A stretch of 64,000 bases of DNA from Paenisporosarcina sp. TG20 (GTDB lineage Bacteria > Bacillota > Bacilli > Bacillales_A > Planococcaceae): positions 1-64,000 of the forward strand of contig NZ_ALJG01000365.1 in assembly GCF_000286315.1 (NCBI RefSeq), written 5' to 3'. Positions 43,686-52,727 of the stretch are shown piece after piece; positions within the stretch are counted from its first letter, which is position 1; each line of letters starts with the position of its first letter. Position numbers and translations under genes: made by a program. Under the pieces are notes generated by a model. That model searched no databases. It worked only from the letters and a program-made list of their open reading frames with translations, and had not been told where the DNA came from.

Positions 43686-43860
43686 ATCTTAAAAAATGAA
43701 AAAAAGACAGAAATAGTATCTTCTGCCGCAATTTAAAATATTAGTGTATTTCCTCTCATCAACACAAATCAAAAATACGATATACCAATTGGCTGAAGGT
43801 TCTCGTTGGACGCAAACCAGCCATTTGCCGTCCAAAGCGACCCGGAAACCGTAGGTGAAA
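43686..43860. repeat. Structured intergenic repeat, copy B, right part
   Basis: Blocks shared with copy A include AGAAATAGTATCTTCTGCCGC (here with A-T in place of a C-G pair of copy A; hairpin 43706-43727), CATCAACACAAATCAAAAATA and TTTGCCGTCCAAAGCGACCC. The outer stem TTGGACG/CGTCCAA (43806-43812 with 43829-43835) with inner CAAA/TTTG and loop is complete here, whereas copy A has an extra stem inserted. Confidence 0.7.
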
Positions 43861-44103
43861 CATATGGAAAATCAATTTTTACTAACACTCAAATCAAGGA
43901 CCGGGCGTGCCCGTTTTTCTTAAAAAATAAGAAAGTATATGAAATTGGTGTGTGTGTGCTATGAATTCGGTATTCCAGGCATTTTAAGGAGTAGGTTCTA
44001 TTATGATACCGATGATTTTTGCTCAAGGCGGACGCTTTCCGCTTCAATCAAGTAAATTTTTTCGAATTTAACATAAAAGAAAATGTCGGGAGTAGTCTAT
44101 TGA
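43861..44103. other. Intergenic stretch with repeat fragments
   Basis: It contains GGACCGGGCGTGCCCGTTTTT (43899-43917, a short hairpin with T-run), degenerate text related to 28366-28394 around 43957-43990, and the CGGACGCTTTCCGCTT block (44028-44043) common to Bacillales intergenic repeats. It is the 3' flank of the IclR gene. Confidence 0.45.
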
Positions 44104-44862
44104 TTACTTAAATTCATTTGAGATTAACAAGCCAGTTTTTTTAACAGATTCGATATATAGATTTAATTTTTTCTCGTCTACTCTGGCAGTAGGGATAATT
44201 ATCGTTACCCCTGCAATTACTTCGTCTAAGCGATTTCTTATTGGTGCGGATACAGAAAATGCACCTTTTACTCGTTCACCCCAACTGACAGCAAAGCCTT
44301 CTTGATAAACTTTTGTAAGTTCTTTCATCAATTCTTCCTTATTCATAATCGTATTCTCCGCTATTTGTTTAAATTCTATTTCACTTAACAACTCGCACAA
44401 CTCTTCTGAAGGTATGTGTGCCGTTAATAATTTTGCAGATGCACCTGCGTATAAAGGAGAAGTCTGTCCTATATAAGTTATTGTTGTTAACTCATGTCCA
44501 CCACTTACATAACCTATGCATTTTCTTTTTTTTTGATAAATAATATTTAACGCGACTGACTCGCCAAATTCATCTCTAAGTTTTTCCATATAGGGTTTGG
44601 ATGTCGAGAGTAAGTGAGAGTTTTTTTCAACTAATTGTCCCAAAAAATAAAGTTCTAATCCTAGTTGATATGTTTTTTTCTTTTCATCTTTATCTATAAC
44701 TCCTTGTAAGATAAGGGTATTTAATATTCTTTGTAAACTTGATTTGGAAACACCTAATTTACGATGTAGATCGGCTAGTGATAATTCTGGTACATTAACA
44801 GAAAAAGATTTGAGTATTTGCATTGCCCTATCGATGGTTTGCATTGAATCTCCTTTAGACAA
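44104..44862 (-). CDS. IclR-family transcriptional regulator
   Basis: A 252-residue regulator. The N-terminal winged helix (about 7-65) includes ALADLHRKLGVSKSSLQRIL-like text (here LADLHRKLGVSKSSLQRIL). The C-terminal effector domain (about 80-250) has YIGQTSPLYAGASAKLL and GERVKGAFSVSAPI, the usual ligand-pocket blocks. Two starts have good sites: TTG 44862 (GGGAGG, seven bases) and ATG 44844 (AAAGGAG). It is divergent from the TRAP/acyl-CoA cluster and separated from it by 380 bases that hold twin dyads, so it is the obvious candidate regulator. It is a close paralogue of the IclR gene at 62353. Confidence 0.93.
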   Translation of the reverse strand: MSKGDSMQTIDRAMQILKSFSVNVPELSLADLHRKLGVSKSSLQRILNTLILQGVIDKDEKKKTYQLGLELYFLGQLVEKNSHLLSTSKPYMEKLRDEFGESVALNIIYQKKRKCIGYVSGGHELTTITYIGQTSPLYAGASAKLLTAHIPSEELCELLSEIEFKQIAENTIMNKEELMKELTKVYQEGFAVSWGERVKGAFSVSAPIRNRLDEVIAGVTIIIPTARVDEKKLNLYIESVKKTGLLISNEFK

Positions 44863-45151
44863 AATCTAACCTCCCAATTACTTACTTGAATAATAAATCA
44901 TAAACAAACTACAACCAATAAACCCTTATTTTACTAGATAATACAAGATCAATCAACACTACTCCTCCAGTAAAGTATACGAGTTAAGAGATGTTGAATT
45001 TCACTATTACAACTACCCCTTACATGACAGAAGGGAGTAATACTAAACACAATTACTACCAAGCCAATGCACATTTCTGGAAGTTTCTTTACACTCACTT
45101 TAAGAAAATATTTGAAAATAGAATATTTTAATAATTACAAAAAAGTATTGA
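44863..45151. other. Divergent regulatory gap upstream of the catabolic island
   Basis: An AT-rich gap of about 290 bases between the IclR gene and the main promoter of the TRAP cluster. I see no gene. It probably holds the IclR promoter on the minus strand, but no pair of boxes is convincing. Confidence 0.45.
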
Positions 45152-45180
45152 TTGTTAAATAATGTTCGTGTTAATATAAA
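45152..45180 (+). promoter_or_regulatory. SigmaA-type promoter of the TRAP/acyl-CoA cluster
   Basis: TTGTTA (45152-45157), a 17-base spacer and TATAAA (45175-45180) form a good sigmaA promoter. Initiation would be around 45187, directly in front of two dyads, giving a leader of about 55 bases before ATG 45244. Confidence 0.65.
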
Positions 45181-45188
45181 ATTAATAT

Positions 45189-45222
45189 ACTGATTATCAG
45201 TACGCGTTACCGGTTATCGGTA
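45189..45222. promoter_or_regulatory. Twin dyads, candidate IclR operator
   Basis: ACTGATTATCAGT (45189-45201) is a perfect palindrome around a central T, and TACCGGTTATCGGTA (45208-45222) is a related palindrome. Their centres (45195 and 45215) are 20 bases apart, about two helical turns, so two dimers would bind on the same face. The location just downstream of the promoter fits repression that is relieved by a ligand. The TGATTATCA type core is similar in layout to sites of PobR/PcaU-type IclR proteins. Confidence 0.6.
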
Positions 45223-45243
45223 TAAAGATAAGGGGGAGAGAGT

Positions 45244-46332
45244 ATGAATCCAAGAATAAAGTTTTATATGATTTTAAGTTTACTTCTTATGTCCATAATG
45301 ATTCTAAGTGCTTGTGGTGAAGATGAGAGTACAAATGAAAGTAAAAATGTAAGCGCTGACAAAGTTGAGGTCATTGAACTAGATGTGAACAATTGGACAT
45401 CTTCAACACACCACTATGCTTACAATGTGTTTGAACCATGGAAAGAACTTGTTGAAGAAAAAACTGATGGACGAGTAGTAGTAAATATTTTCCACGGGAG
45501 TGCCTTAGGTAAATCAAGTACAGTTTATCAGGATGTCAGTGGTGGATTGTACGATGTTGGTTTGATCGTTGCAAATTATTTTTATGATACAGGCTTTTTC
45601 CCATATACAGTCGGGAACTTACCATTTGCTTTTGAAGGACCAGAAGAAGCAGCAAGTATACTACAAGAATTTGGAGACAAGTATGCAAAAGATGATTTAA
45701 CAGACATTGTTGTATTAGGTCCAACCGCCACTGATGGTTATGATTTGTTTTCCACTAAACCAATCAAATCCGTAGCAGATTTAAAAGGATTAAAAATGCG
45801 TGTGAATGGTAAAAGTGAGATTGCTTTTGTTCAAGGTTTAGGCGGTGTTCCGGTAAGTTTAGCCACGGAAGATACCTATGAAGGACTTCAAAAAAGTACT
45901 ATTGATACAGCTTTCTACACGCCAATAGGAGCAGTAGGATTGAAATACTTTGAACCAGCACCTTACATTACAAAACTTGCAGTATCTGTTACTCCTATAA
46001 TACCGATTATAAATAAAGACTTTTATGATAGTCTTCCAGCAGATTTAAAAACAATTTTTGATGAAGAATTGAATCCGAAATTAACTGAATTAATTACTGC
46101 GAGTTATGAAACAGAGCTTGAATCATCTCATAAAGAGCTAGAAGAATTCGTAAAAGAGCGGGGAGAATTTATTACTCTTTCAGATGAAGAACTAGAGAAT
46201 TTTAGACTACTTGGAGAAGAAGCTTGGACAGCATGGATCAATGATGCAAATGATAAAGGATATCCAGGCGAAGAAATGGCACAATATTTATTTGAACTTC
46301 TAGAAGAGGCTGGCTATCCAATACCTTATTAA
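45244..46332 (+). CDS. TRAP transporter substrate-binding lipoprotein (DctP family), island copy
   Basis: A 362-residue lipoprotein (lipobox LSACG, Cys about residue 21). Mature-protein blocks typical of DctP are EPWKELVEEKTDGRVVVNIF, GSALGKSSTVYQDV, the Arg-containing LKGLKMRVNGKSEIAFVQGL and PVSLATEDTYEGLQKSTID. The Arg likely binds the carboxylate of the substrate. ATG 45244 follows AAGGGGGAG. The first gene of the island, downstream of the promoter and twin dyads. It defines the substrate of the whole pathway, but sequence alone does not name it. It is only distantly similar to the binding protein at 40166. Confidence 0.92.
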   Translation: MNPRIKFYMILSLLLMSIMILSACGEDESTNESKNVSADKVEVIELDVNNWTSSTHHYAYNVFEPWKELVEEKTDGRVVVNIFHGSALGKSSTVYQDVSGGLYDVGLIVANYFYDTGFFPYTVGNLPFAFEGPEEAASILQEFGDKYAKDDLTDIVVLGPTATDGYDLFSTKPIKSVADLKGLKMRVNGKSEIAFVQGLGGVPVSLATEDTYEGLQKSTIDTAFYTPIGAVGLKYFEPAPYITKLAVSVTPIIPIINKDFYDSLPADLKTIFDEELNPKLTELITASYETELESSHKELEEFVKERGEFITLSDEELENFRLLGEEAWTAWINDANDKGYPGEEMAQYLFELLEEAGYPIPY

Positions 46333-46345
46333 AATTACTAATATA

Positions 46346-46381
46346 TACTTCTAACCTTATTTTAATAGGGTTAGAAGTATC
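46346..46381 (+). other. Intra-operon hairpin between binding protein and permease genes
   Basis: ATACTTCTAACC and GGGTTAGAAGTAT form an 11 to 12-base stem with an AT-rich loop, without a following T-run. Hairpins at this position stabilise the upstream binding protein transcript in many transporter operons and raise its level relative to the permeases; that role is inference. Confidence 0.6.
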
Positions 46382-46404
46382 CATTAAGAACAGAGGTGAA
46401 AAAA

Positions 46405-46917
46405 TTGAATCTATTTGCTAGTATCATTAATACTGCAACACGTTTCACCAGGTATATTGCCTTATTGGTTATGGCTTCAATGATGTTTTTTATCACGTTT
46501 GGTGTTGTTAACAGATGGTTATTTACCCCCATTATTGGAGACATAGAACTTGTGCAATTAGGAATGGTCGTTTTAATTATGTGTGGTCTAGCGTATACAG
46601 AACAGGCAGGTAGTCATATAGCAATTGGACTAATAGTAGATAGATTTCCCGTAAAAGTACAGAAAATTTTTGAAATTTTCACGAATTTATTGACGACTGT
46701 GGTTACGTTGACAATTGGTTTTATTTATATCGGTGTAGCATTGAATCATCAAAATCATATGCAGTTAAGTACTGGACTTTTGAATATCCCTTATTATCCA
46801 ATCGATTATATTATTGTTCTTGGTTTCGTAATGTGGGGAATGCAAGGACTATTGAAACTAGTCTTACCCATTGTTTCAATCTTTCAAACAGACCAGGAAT
46901 CGCGGAAGGAGGTCTAG
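46405..46917 (+). CDS. TRAP transporter small permease (DctQ), island copy
   Basis: A 170-residue four-helix membrane protein. VNRWLFTPIIGDIELVQLGM, LAYTEQAGSHIAIGLIVDRF and the late MWGMQGLLKLVLPI are typical of DctQ. TTG 46405 fits the AGAGGTG ribosome site six bases away; GTG 46396 is in frame but lies in that site. The gene ends 3 bases before the ATG of the large permease, consistent with coupling. Confidence 0.88.
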   Translation: MNLFASIINTATRFTRYIALLVMASMMFFITFGVVNRWLFTPIIGDIELVQLGMVVLIMCGLAYTEQAGSHIAIGLIVDRFPVKVQKIFEIFTNLLTTVVTLTIGFIYIGVALNHQNHMQLSTGLLNIPYYPIDYIIVLGFVMWGMQGLLKLVLPIVSIFQTDQESRKEV

Positions 46918-46920
46918 AAA

Positions 46921-48225
46921 ATGGCAGTTGAGGTAGTCGGTTTACTAGGAATTATATTGATGTTAATTTTGATGTTTCTAAGAGTTCCTATTGCCATTGC
47001 AATGGTGGTCCCAACATTTCTCGGGATTCTTTACTTAAAAGATTGGAATACATTAACAACTGCTGTTGAAACAATTATTTGGAATCACAGTTTTAGTTAC
47101 ACTTTAAGCACCATTCCTATGTTTGTTTTGATGGGTGAATTGTTATATGTCTGTGGAATAAGTGGAGAATTATTCGCAACTTTTAGAGCTTGGTTAAGTA
47201 GATTAAGAGGCGGTTTAGCTATGGCCACTATAGGCTCATCTGCTTTGTTTGCTGCAGCATCGGGATCAAGCTTGGCAAATACAGCTACAATGGGTGTTAT
47301 TGCATCTAAAGAAATGATTAACTCAGGTTATAACAAGTCTCTTACAGGCGGCTCAATTATCGCTGGGGGAACATTAGGAGTATTAATTCCTCCTAGTACT
47401 CTATTTATCATTTATGGAATGATGACAGAACAATCAATTGGTCAATTACTAGTTGCAGGTATCATTCCAGGGATTCTCCTTATGGTGTTTTATCTAGTTA
47501 CGGTTTACATTGTTGTTCTGATTAAGCCACGACTAGCCCCTTCTATAAAAGAAAAAGTAAGTTGGAAAGAAAAATTTATTTCATTAAAAACAACGATATG
47601 GATTCTTCTGTTATTCGCTTGTGTAGTAGGTGGCATGTATGTAGGGTTATTTAATCCAACAGAAGCTGCAGGTGTGGGTGCATTTTTAACACTAATTATT
47701 GCGTTGCTGAGAAGAAAACTTACTTTGATATCGTTTATTGAAGCCCTATCTTCTACTTTAAAAACCACTGGATTTTTATTTGCCATTATTATTATGGCGT
47801 TTCTATTAAATTACTTTTTGATAATTACTAAAATACCATTTTTATTATCAGATTTCCTTAACGGATTAGCTTTACCGAAGTTTGCTTTATTCGGGATAAT
47901 TATTTTAATGTATATTTTACTTGGTGCGATAATGGACTCTCTTGCAATGGTTGTAGTGACATTGCCAATTATTTTACCTCTTATTATTTCGATGGATATG
48001 GATCTTATATGGTTCGGAGTAATTATAGTTCTAGTCATGGAATTAGCTATGATTTCACCTCCTATTGGAATGAATTGCTTTGTTCTAAGAGGCGCGGCGC
48101 CTGATTTATCTTTAGAGGATATATTTAAAGGTGCGGCAATATTTATGATCCCAATCGTATTACTAATAGCAATTTTGTATTTATTTCCAGAGATTGCATT
48201 ATACTTGCCGAATAATATGTATTAA
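46921..48225 (+). CDS. TRAP transporter large permease (DctM), island copy
   Basis: A 434-residue permease with about twelve hydrophobic segments. Signature blocks are IPMFVLMGELLYVCGIS, SSALFAAASGSSLANTATMG, GGTLGVLIPPSTLFIIYGMM, FNPTEAAGVGAFL, LLGAIMDSLAMVVVTLPIIL and ELAMISPPIGMNCFVLRG. ATG 46921 follows AAGGAGG. It completes the sodium-coupled importer. After it, a 130-base gap with a CCACCTCC/GGAGGTGG hairpin but no clear terminator leads to the acyl-CoA genes, so read-through is likely. Confidence 0.93.
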   Translation: MAVEVVGLLGIILMLILMFLRVPIAIAMVVPTFLGILYLKDWNTLTTAVETIIWNHSFSYTLSTIPMFVLMGELLYVCGISGELFATFRAWLSRLRGGLAMATIGSSALFAAASGSSLANTATMGVIASKEMINSGYNKSLTGGSIIAGGTLGVLIPPSTLFIIYGMMTEQSIGQLLVAGIIPGILLMVFYLVTVYIVVLIKPRLAPSIKEKVSWKEKFISLKTTIWILLLFACVVGGMYVGLFNPTEAAGVGAFLTLIIALLRRKLTLISFIEALSSTLKTTGFLFAIIIMAFLLNYFLIITKIPFLLSDFLNGLALPKFALFGIIILMYILLGAIMDSLAMVVVTLPIILPLIISMDMDLIWFGVIIVLVMELAMISPPIGMNCFVLRGAAPDLSLEDIFKGAAIFMIPIVLLIAILYLFPEIALYLPNNMY

Positions 48226-48359
48226 CCAAAAAGAAAACTTTTTCATTGCTGCTTCTTTTTGATACTATTCCACCTCCCAGGAGGTGGAGATAAATACATA
48301 CTTATTGAGCTGTTTTCGATAAGAATTCAGCTTAAATTAAAATGAAAGTGGTGGATAAA

Positions 48360-49547
48360 TTGGACATTAAATTTTCCGAAGAATTAGAGAAATATAGAAA
48401 TGAAGCCAGAGAATGGCTAAAATCATCTCTGCCTGAATGGTGGAATAATTACGCAGATAGAATGATAGATAAAGATCGCTATAACAGTTTTTTAAAAAGT
48501 TGGGATAAGAACCTGTATGAAGGAGGATATTCCGGGATTTCTTGGCCGACAGAATATGGAGGACAGGGAAAGAGTGTTTTAAAGGAAATGGTGTTTGAAG
48601 AAGAGGTGGGCAGATTAGATGCTCCACGTGGACATAACTTTTTAGGGAAAATATTGCTAGGACCTACATTATTGGCATATGGAACTGAAAAGCAAAAAAA
48701 ACATTTCTTACCACGTCTTATAAAAAGTGAAGATATATGGTGTCAGGGATTTTCTGAACCTAACGCTGGATCAGATCTTGCAGCTCTACAAACTAAAGCG
48801 GAGTTAGAAAATGATGAATGGGTAATCAGTGGCCAAAAGGTTTGGACAACTGAAGCACAAAATTCCAATTGGTGTTTTGTCTTAGCACGTACTGATTCCT
48901 CAGCTTCTAAACATAAAGGCATTACATACTTTCTTGTACCGATGGATGCTGAAGGAGTATCTATAAGACCATTGAGAAAAATAACAGGGGAAAAGGACTT
49001 TAATGAAATCTTTTTTGATAATGTCAGAGTCCCGAAAGATAACTATATTGGAGGATTAAATGAGGGATGGAAAGTAGCCATGACAACTCTCGCATTTGAA
49101 AGAGGTATTTTAGCTTTAGGACGACAAGCAAGATTTCAAACAGAATTTGAGAAAGCTTTGGAATATGTAGAAGAGAACAAATTAGCAAGTGGTGACCATG
49201 TCAAAAACAACCATTATTTTAGACAAAAGTTTGCTCAATCTTTTATAGAGTTAAGAGTTATGAGATATCACAGTTTGAAAACAATTAGTGATTATACAAA
49301 TAATGATGGAAAGCTTGGACCAGAAATGTCATTACAAAAACTATATTGGTCTGAAATGCGTTCTCGTTTAGGCAATCTTTTAATGGAAGTTCAAGGTGGA
49401 AATGTATATATGGCAGAGGAGGATTCATTCTCAGCAGATTACTTTACTAATATTTACTTTACAACAAGAGGTGAGACTATTTATGCAGGTACCAGCCAAA
49501 TCCAAAGAAATATAATAGCAGAAAAAGTCTTAAACTTACCTAGATAA
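48360..49547 (+). CDS. Acyl-CoA dehydrogenase, catalytic-type partner of pair 1
   Basis: A 395-residue FAD-dependent dehydrogenase. FAD and substrate blocks are WCQGFSEPNAGSDLAALQTK, VWTTEAQNSNWCFVLAR and ITGEKDFNEIFFDNV. At the C-terminal site where medium-chain enzymes have Glu (YEGT), this protein has Ala (YAGTSQIQR). Instead it has Glu in helix G (LAFERGILAL, about residue 247), the position used by isovaleryl-type and FadE29-type enzymes. TTG 48360 follows AAAGTGGTGG; ATG 48342 is possible. Paired with the next gene it is likely to form an alpha2-beta2 enzyme. Confidence 0.9.
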   Translation: MDIKFSEELEKYRNEAREWLKSSLPEWWNNYADRMIDKDRYNSFLKSWDKNLYEGGYSGISWPTEYGGQGKSVLKEMVFEEEVGRLDAPRGHNFLGKILLGPTLLAYGTEKQKKHFLPRLIKSEDIWCQGFSEPNAGSDLAALQTKAELENDEWVISGQKVWTTEAQNSNWCFVLARTDSSASKHKGITYFLVPMDAEGVSIRPLRKITGEKDFNEIFFDNVRVPKDNYIGGLNEGWKVAMTTLAFERGILALGRQARFQTEFEKALEYVEENKLASGDHVKNNHYFRQKFAQSFIELRVMRYHSLKTISDYTNNDGKLGPEMSLQKLYWSEMRSRLGNLLMEVQGGNVYMAEEDSFSADYFTNIYFTTRGETIYAGTSQIQRNIIAEKVLNLPR

Positions 49548-49561
49548 AAGGAGATGTAAAG

Positions 49562-50680
49562 ATGGAGAAATTCAAATTTGAATTAGAATTTGAAGAAAGT
49601 CTAATGCAAAGTACAGTTAATAAAGCTTTTAAGAAAACCTACCCATCTAGTGAACTCCGTAAAGACATAGAAGAAGATGAAAAAAAAATAAATAAACAAG
49701 TCCATAAATTATTAAGCGATCAAGGTTTATTAGCAATGTTGAATCCTGTAAAACATGGTGATATGAATTTAATGCTTTGCACTATTTTAGTTAGTGAAGC
49801 AGGTAGAAGGTTGCTGACATTTCCTATTATTGAGCACCTCATGGCTTTATATATTCTAAAACAAGAATCAATTTCTACAGAAATTGAAGATTTTGAGTCA
49901 GGTGAAAAAATTGCCACAATTGGATGGAACCAAGATTTAGAGTTTAGTGTGATTAACGGAGATTACCATGTAAACGGAATTATTAATTCAATCCCATTTG
50001 CAGTTGATACGGACCGGATTATCGTCCCGATAAAGAAAAAAAATAACAACGAAAAAGATCTGGTACTAATTATTAAAACCGAGGGCTTTAAATCACAATT
50101 AAGAAGCATGAAAGTGCAAGATTTTACTTATCCCCTATTCGAACTGAAATTAAATAATATAAAAATTGATGAAACTTTGATTAGGCGAATTGAAATTAAT
50201 TTAACTGATTTTAGTCGTATTTCCGATTTACTTTTTGCAGCAGAATTATTAGGAATCTCTCAAGAAACATTGAAGATGACTTTAGAATACTCGAAAGAAA
50301 GAAAACAATTCGGTGTTGAAATTGGGAAATTCCAAGCTATTAAACATATGTTGGCTGACATGCACTTACTATGTGAAAGTTCTAAGGTTTCCGTTGAGTT
50401 TGGTGCGTGGACTTTAGAAAATATGGGAGAAGATTATGAAATTATCTCATCTATTTCGAAAGCTTATTCTTCGGATGCAGCAACTCGTATTGTAGAGAAT
50501 TCGATTCAAGTTCATGGAGCTATAGGTTTTACATGGGAACATGACCTTCATTTCTATTTAAAGCGTGCATACCGTCTTGCGAATATATATAAGACTCCTT
50601 ATCAAGAACGTGAAAAAGTTGCAACTTATTTAATGGGAGAGTTTTCAGATGTTTCTAGTAAAAAAGGTGTGTTCCAATAA
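49562..50680 (+). CDS. Acyl-CoA dehydrogenase, non-catalytic-type partner of pair 1
   Basis: A 372-residue relative, 14 bases after its partner. The C-terminal half is the better conserved: SKERKQFGVEIGKFQAIKHM, IQVHGAIGFTWEHDLHFYLK. No Glu is found at either known catalytic position: the YEGT motif is replaced and helix G reads AAELLGISQ. The N-terminal domain is shorter and divergent. This is the pattern of the structural partner (FadE28-like) in heterotetrameric dehydrogenases, contributing FAD-binding parts. ATG 49562 follows AAAGGAGATG. Confidence 0.87.
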   Translation: MEKFKFELEFEESLMQSTVNKAFKKTYPSSELRKDIEEDEKKINKQVHKLLSDQGLLAMLNPVKHGDMNLMLCTILVSEAGRRLLTFPIIEHLMALYILKQESISTEIEDFESGEKIATIGWNQDLEFSVINGDYHVNGIINSIPFAVDTDRIIVPIKKKNNNEKDLVLIIKTEGFKSQLRSMKVQDFTYPLFELKLNNIKIDETLIRRIEINLTDFSRISDLLFAAELLGISQETLKMTLEYSKERKQFGVEIGKFQAIKHMLADMHLLCESSKVSVEFGAWTLENMGEDYEIISSISKAYSSDAATRIVENSIQVHGAIGFTWEHDLHFYLKRAYRLANIYKTPYQEREKVATYLMGEFSDVSSKKGVFQ

Positions 50681-50756
50681 GATAAATTCATATATAGAAT
50701 CCCTAAATTAAAATTACCACTTTAATTTAGAAATTTTATGTTTTGGAGGCTGCTAA

Positions 50757-51536
50757 ATGCAAACAAATAGTGTCATTTATTCAGTAAAAAATGGTGTAGG
50801 TTTTATAAAATTAAATCAACCAGAATCTCGTAATGCCCTTTCAACAGAAATAAAAGAAGGGTTACTTCATTCATTAGATTTAGCAGAGGAAGACTCGGAT
50901 GTGAAAATTGTTATTATCTCTGGGGAGGGAAATACTTTTTGTGCAGGCGGTGATATTAAAGGAATGGGAAAAAGGACAACCCTTGAGTCTGTTGAAAAAA
51001 TTAATCTTACTAGTAGAATTCCTGTTCGAATGGAGGCATTTAGGAAACCCATTATTGCTGCAGTGACTGGCTATGCAGTTGGAGCAGGGTTCAGTTTGGC
51101 TTTGGCTTCAGATATTATTTTTGCTGAAGTAGATACAAAGTTTGGCCTTAGCTTCTCAAAGGTAGGCTTAATACCGGATTGTGGTGCTTTATACTATCTT
51201 CCTCGTTTGGTAGGCCCCTGGAAAGCAAAAGAATTAATTTTCTCAGGAGAAGTGATTTCTTCTGAAGAGGCAAAGAATCTTGGAATTGTTAACCGTATTT
51301 TTCCAAAGGGTAGGGTATTTTCAGAATCAGTTCTTTTTGCTGAGAACTTGGCGCAGGGTCCTGCTCAAACAATGCAATTTGTAAAATCTATTATAACGAA
51401 AACAGCAAATCACAGTTTGGCAGGAACAGTTGAATATGAAAATTATGCACAGTCGATTTTACAACAAACAGAAGATCATGCTGAGGGCATTAAAGCGTTT
51501 AAAGAAAAAAGAATGCCAGTTTTTCAAGGGAAATAA
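50757..51536 (+). CDS. Enoyl-CoA hydratase/isomerase (crotonase) family protein, PaaG-like
   Basis: A 259-residue crotonase fold. The oxyanion-hole blocks are FCAGGDIKGMG and YAVGAGFSLALASD. At the two Glu positions of rat enoyl-CoA hydratase it has Ser (GAGFSL) and Phe (LSFSKVG). An Asp lies in VGLIPDCGALYYLPRLVG, as in PaaG-type isomerases. It may therefore isomerise rather than hydrate. ATG 50757 follows TTGGAGG. It is the third gene of the acyl-CoA set. Confidence 0.88.
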   Translation: MQTNSVIYSVKNGVGFIKLNQPESRNALSTEIKEGLLHSLDLAEEDSDVKIVIISGEGNTFCAGGDIKGMGKRTTLESVEKINLTSRIPVRMEAFRKPIIAAVTGYAVGAGFSLALASDIIFAEVDTKFGLSFSKVGLIPDCGALYYLPRLVGPWKAKELIFSGEVISSEEAKNLGIVNRIFPKGRVFSESVLFAENLAQGPAQTMQFVKSIITKTANHSLAGTVEYENYAQSILQQTEDHAEGIKAFKEKRMPVFQGK

Positions 51537-51569
51537 TTATTATAAAAATATAGGATGTGGAGAGATTAG

Positions 51570-52718
51570 ATGACAAATAGAGATGCAGTGATCATTGAAG
51601 CAGTTCGATTGCCTGTTGGAAGACGTAATGGAGTTTTTTCAGAAACTAGACCTGAACATATGCTAACTGCGGTGCTTAAAGGCTTAATAGAACGTAGTGG
51701 TATCAGTGCACAAGAAGTGGACGATGTTATAGTAGGTTGCGTTATTCAAAATCAGGAACAAGGCAACAATATTGCGAGAATTGCAACTTTAATGGCTGGT
51801 CTTTCTAAGGATACACCTGCTATGACATTAAACAGAAAATGCAGTTCTTCCCAACAAGCTATCCATCAAGCGGCTCAAGGGATATTAGCAGGTGATTATG
51901 ATGTCGTTATAGCAGCAGGAATTGAAAATATGAGTAGACATCCATTAGGAACTGATAGGGTTGCCGAACCTAAAGAGTTAACTGATTCATATGAAATAAT
52001 TCCTCAAGGAGAATCAGCTGAAAGAATTGCGGATAAGTGGAATATTTCACGCAAAGAATTAGATGAATTTGCAGTTAGAAGTCATCAATTGGCAGATAAC
52101 GCTCGTAAGAATGGTGCATTTAATAGAGAAACCTTACCATTTGACGGAAAAAAAGATGGTGAAATAATAGAGGTTACTTCAGATGAAGGAATTAGACCGA
52201 ATTCATCTGTTGAAAAATTGAGTGAGTTAAAATCAGTTTTTATCTCAAACGGCAAAGTAACTGCTGGGAATTCAAGTCAGATTAGTGATGGAGCTGCAGC
52301 GGTTTTAATTATGTCTAGAGAAAAAGCCGAATCATTAGGTTTGAAACCACGGGCTAAAATAATCGCAAGGGATGTTATCGGCTCGGATCCAACCATGATG
52401 CTAACAGGACCAATACCAGTTACAAAAAGGATATTACAAAGAGCAGGCTTAACAATTAATGATATTGATGTTTTTGAATGCAATGAAGCTTTTTCTGCAG
52501 TTACTCTTGCATGGATGAAAGAATTGGGAGTAGACAAAGAAAAGGTTAACCCACGCGGAGGTGCAATTGCATTGGGACACCCAGTAGGAGCCGGTGGAGC
52601 AAGACTTATGACAACATTGCTTCATGAGTTGGAAGATATGGATAAAACATATGGTTTACAAGTTATGTGTGCTGGTGGTGGAATGGCAACCGCAACAATT
52701 ATTGAAAGAATAAGATAG
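51570..52718 (+). CDS. Thiolase (acetyl-CoA acyltransferase)
   Basis: A 382-residue thiolase. The nucleophilic Cys is in LNRKCSSSQQAIHQA (about residue 90). His is in ECNEAFSAV/GGAIALGHPVGAGGARL, and the second Cys in LQVMCAGGGMATATI. All catalytic residues are present, so it should cleave a 3-oxoacyl-CoA to acetyl-CoA or a shortened acyl-CoA. ATG 51570 follows GTGGAGAG. It catalyses the last step of beta-oxidation-type chain shortening in this island. Confidence 0.94.
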   Translation: MTNRDAVIIEAVRLPVGRRNGVFSETRPEHMLTAVLKGLIERSGISAQEVDDVIVGCVIQNQEQGNNIARIATLMAGLSKDTPAMTLNRKCSSSQQAIHQAAQGILAGDYDVVIAAGIENMSRHPLGTDRVAEPKELTDSYEIIPQGESAERIADKWNISRKELDEFAVRSHQLADNARKNGAFNRETLPFDGKKDGEIIEVTSDEGIRPNSSVEKLSELKSVFISNGKVTAGNSSQISDGAAAVLIMSREKAESLGLKPRAKIIARDVIGSDPTMMLTGPIPVTKRILQRAGLTINDIDVFECNEAFSAVTLAWMKELGVDKEKVNPRGGAIALGHPVGAGGARLMTTLLHELEDMDKTYGLQVMCAGGGMATATIIERIR

Positions 52719-52727
52719 TGGAGGTAA

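Noticed and set aside
9735-43851. GGACGCAAA and GGTAACCG-like pieces of the repeat as a cyclic di-GMP (GEMM) riboswitch
   Set aside because: Single blocks resemble GEMM-I, but order, pairing and the absence of a downstream gene in the right orientation do not fit. The outer stem pairs TTGGACG with CGTCCAA instead.
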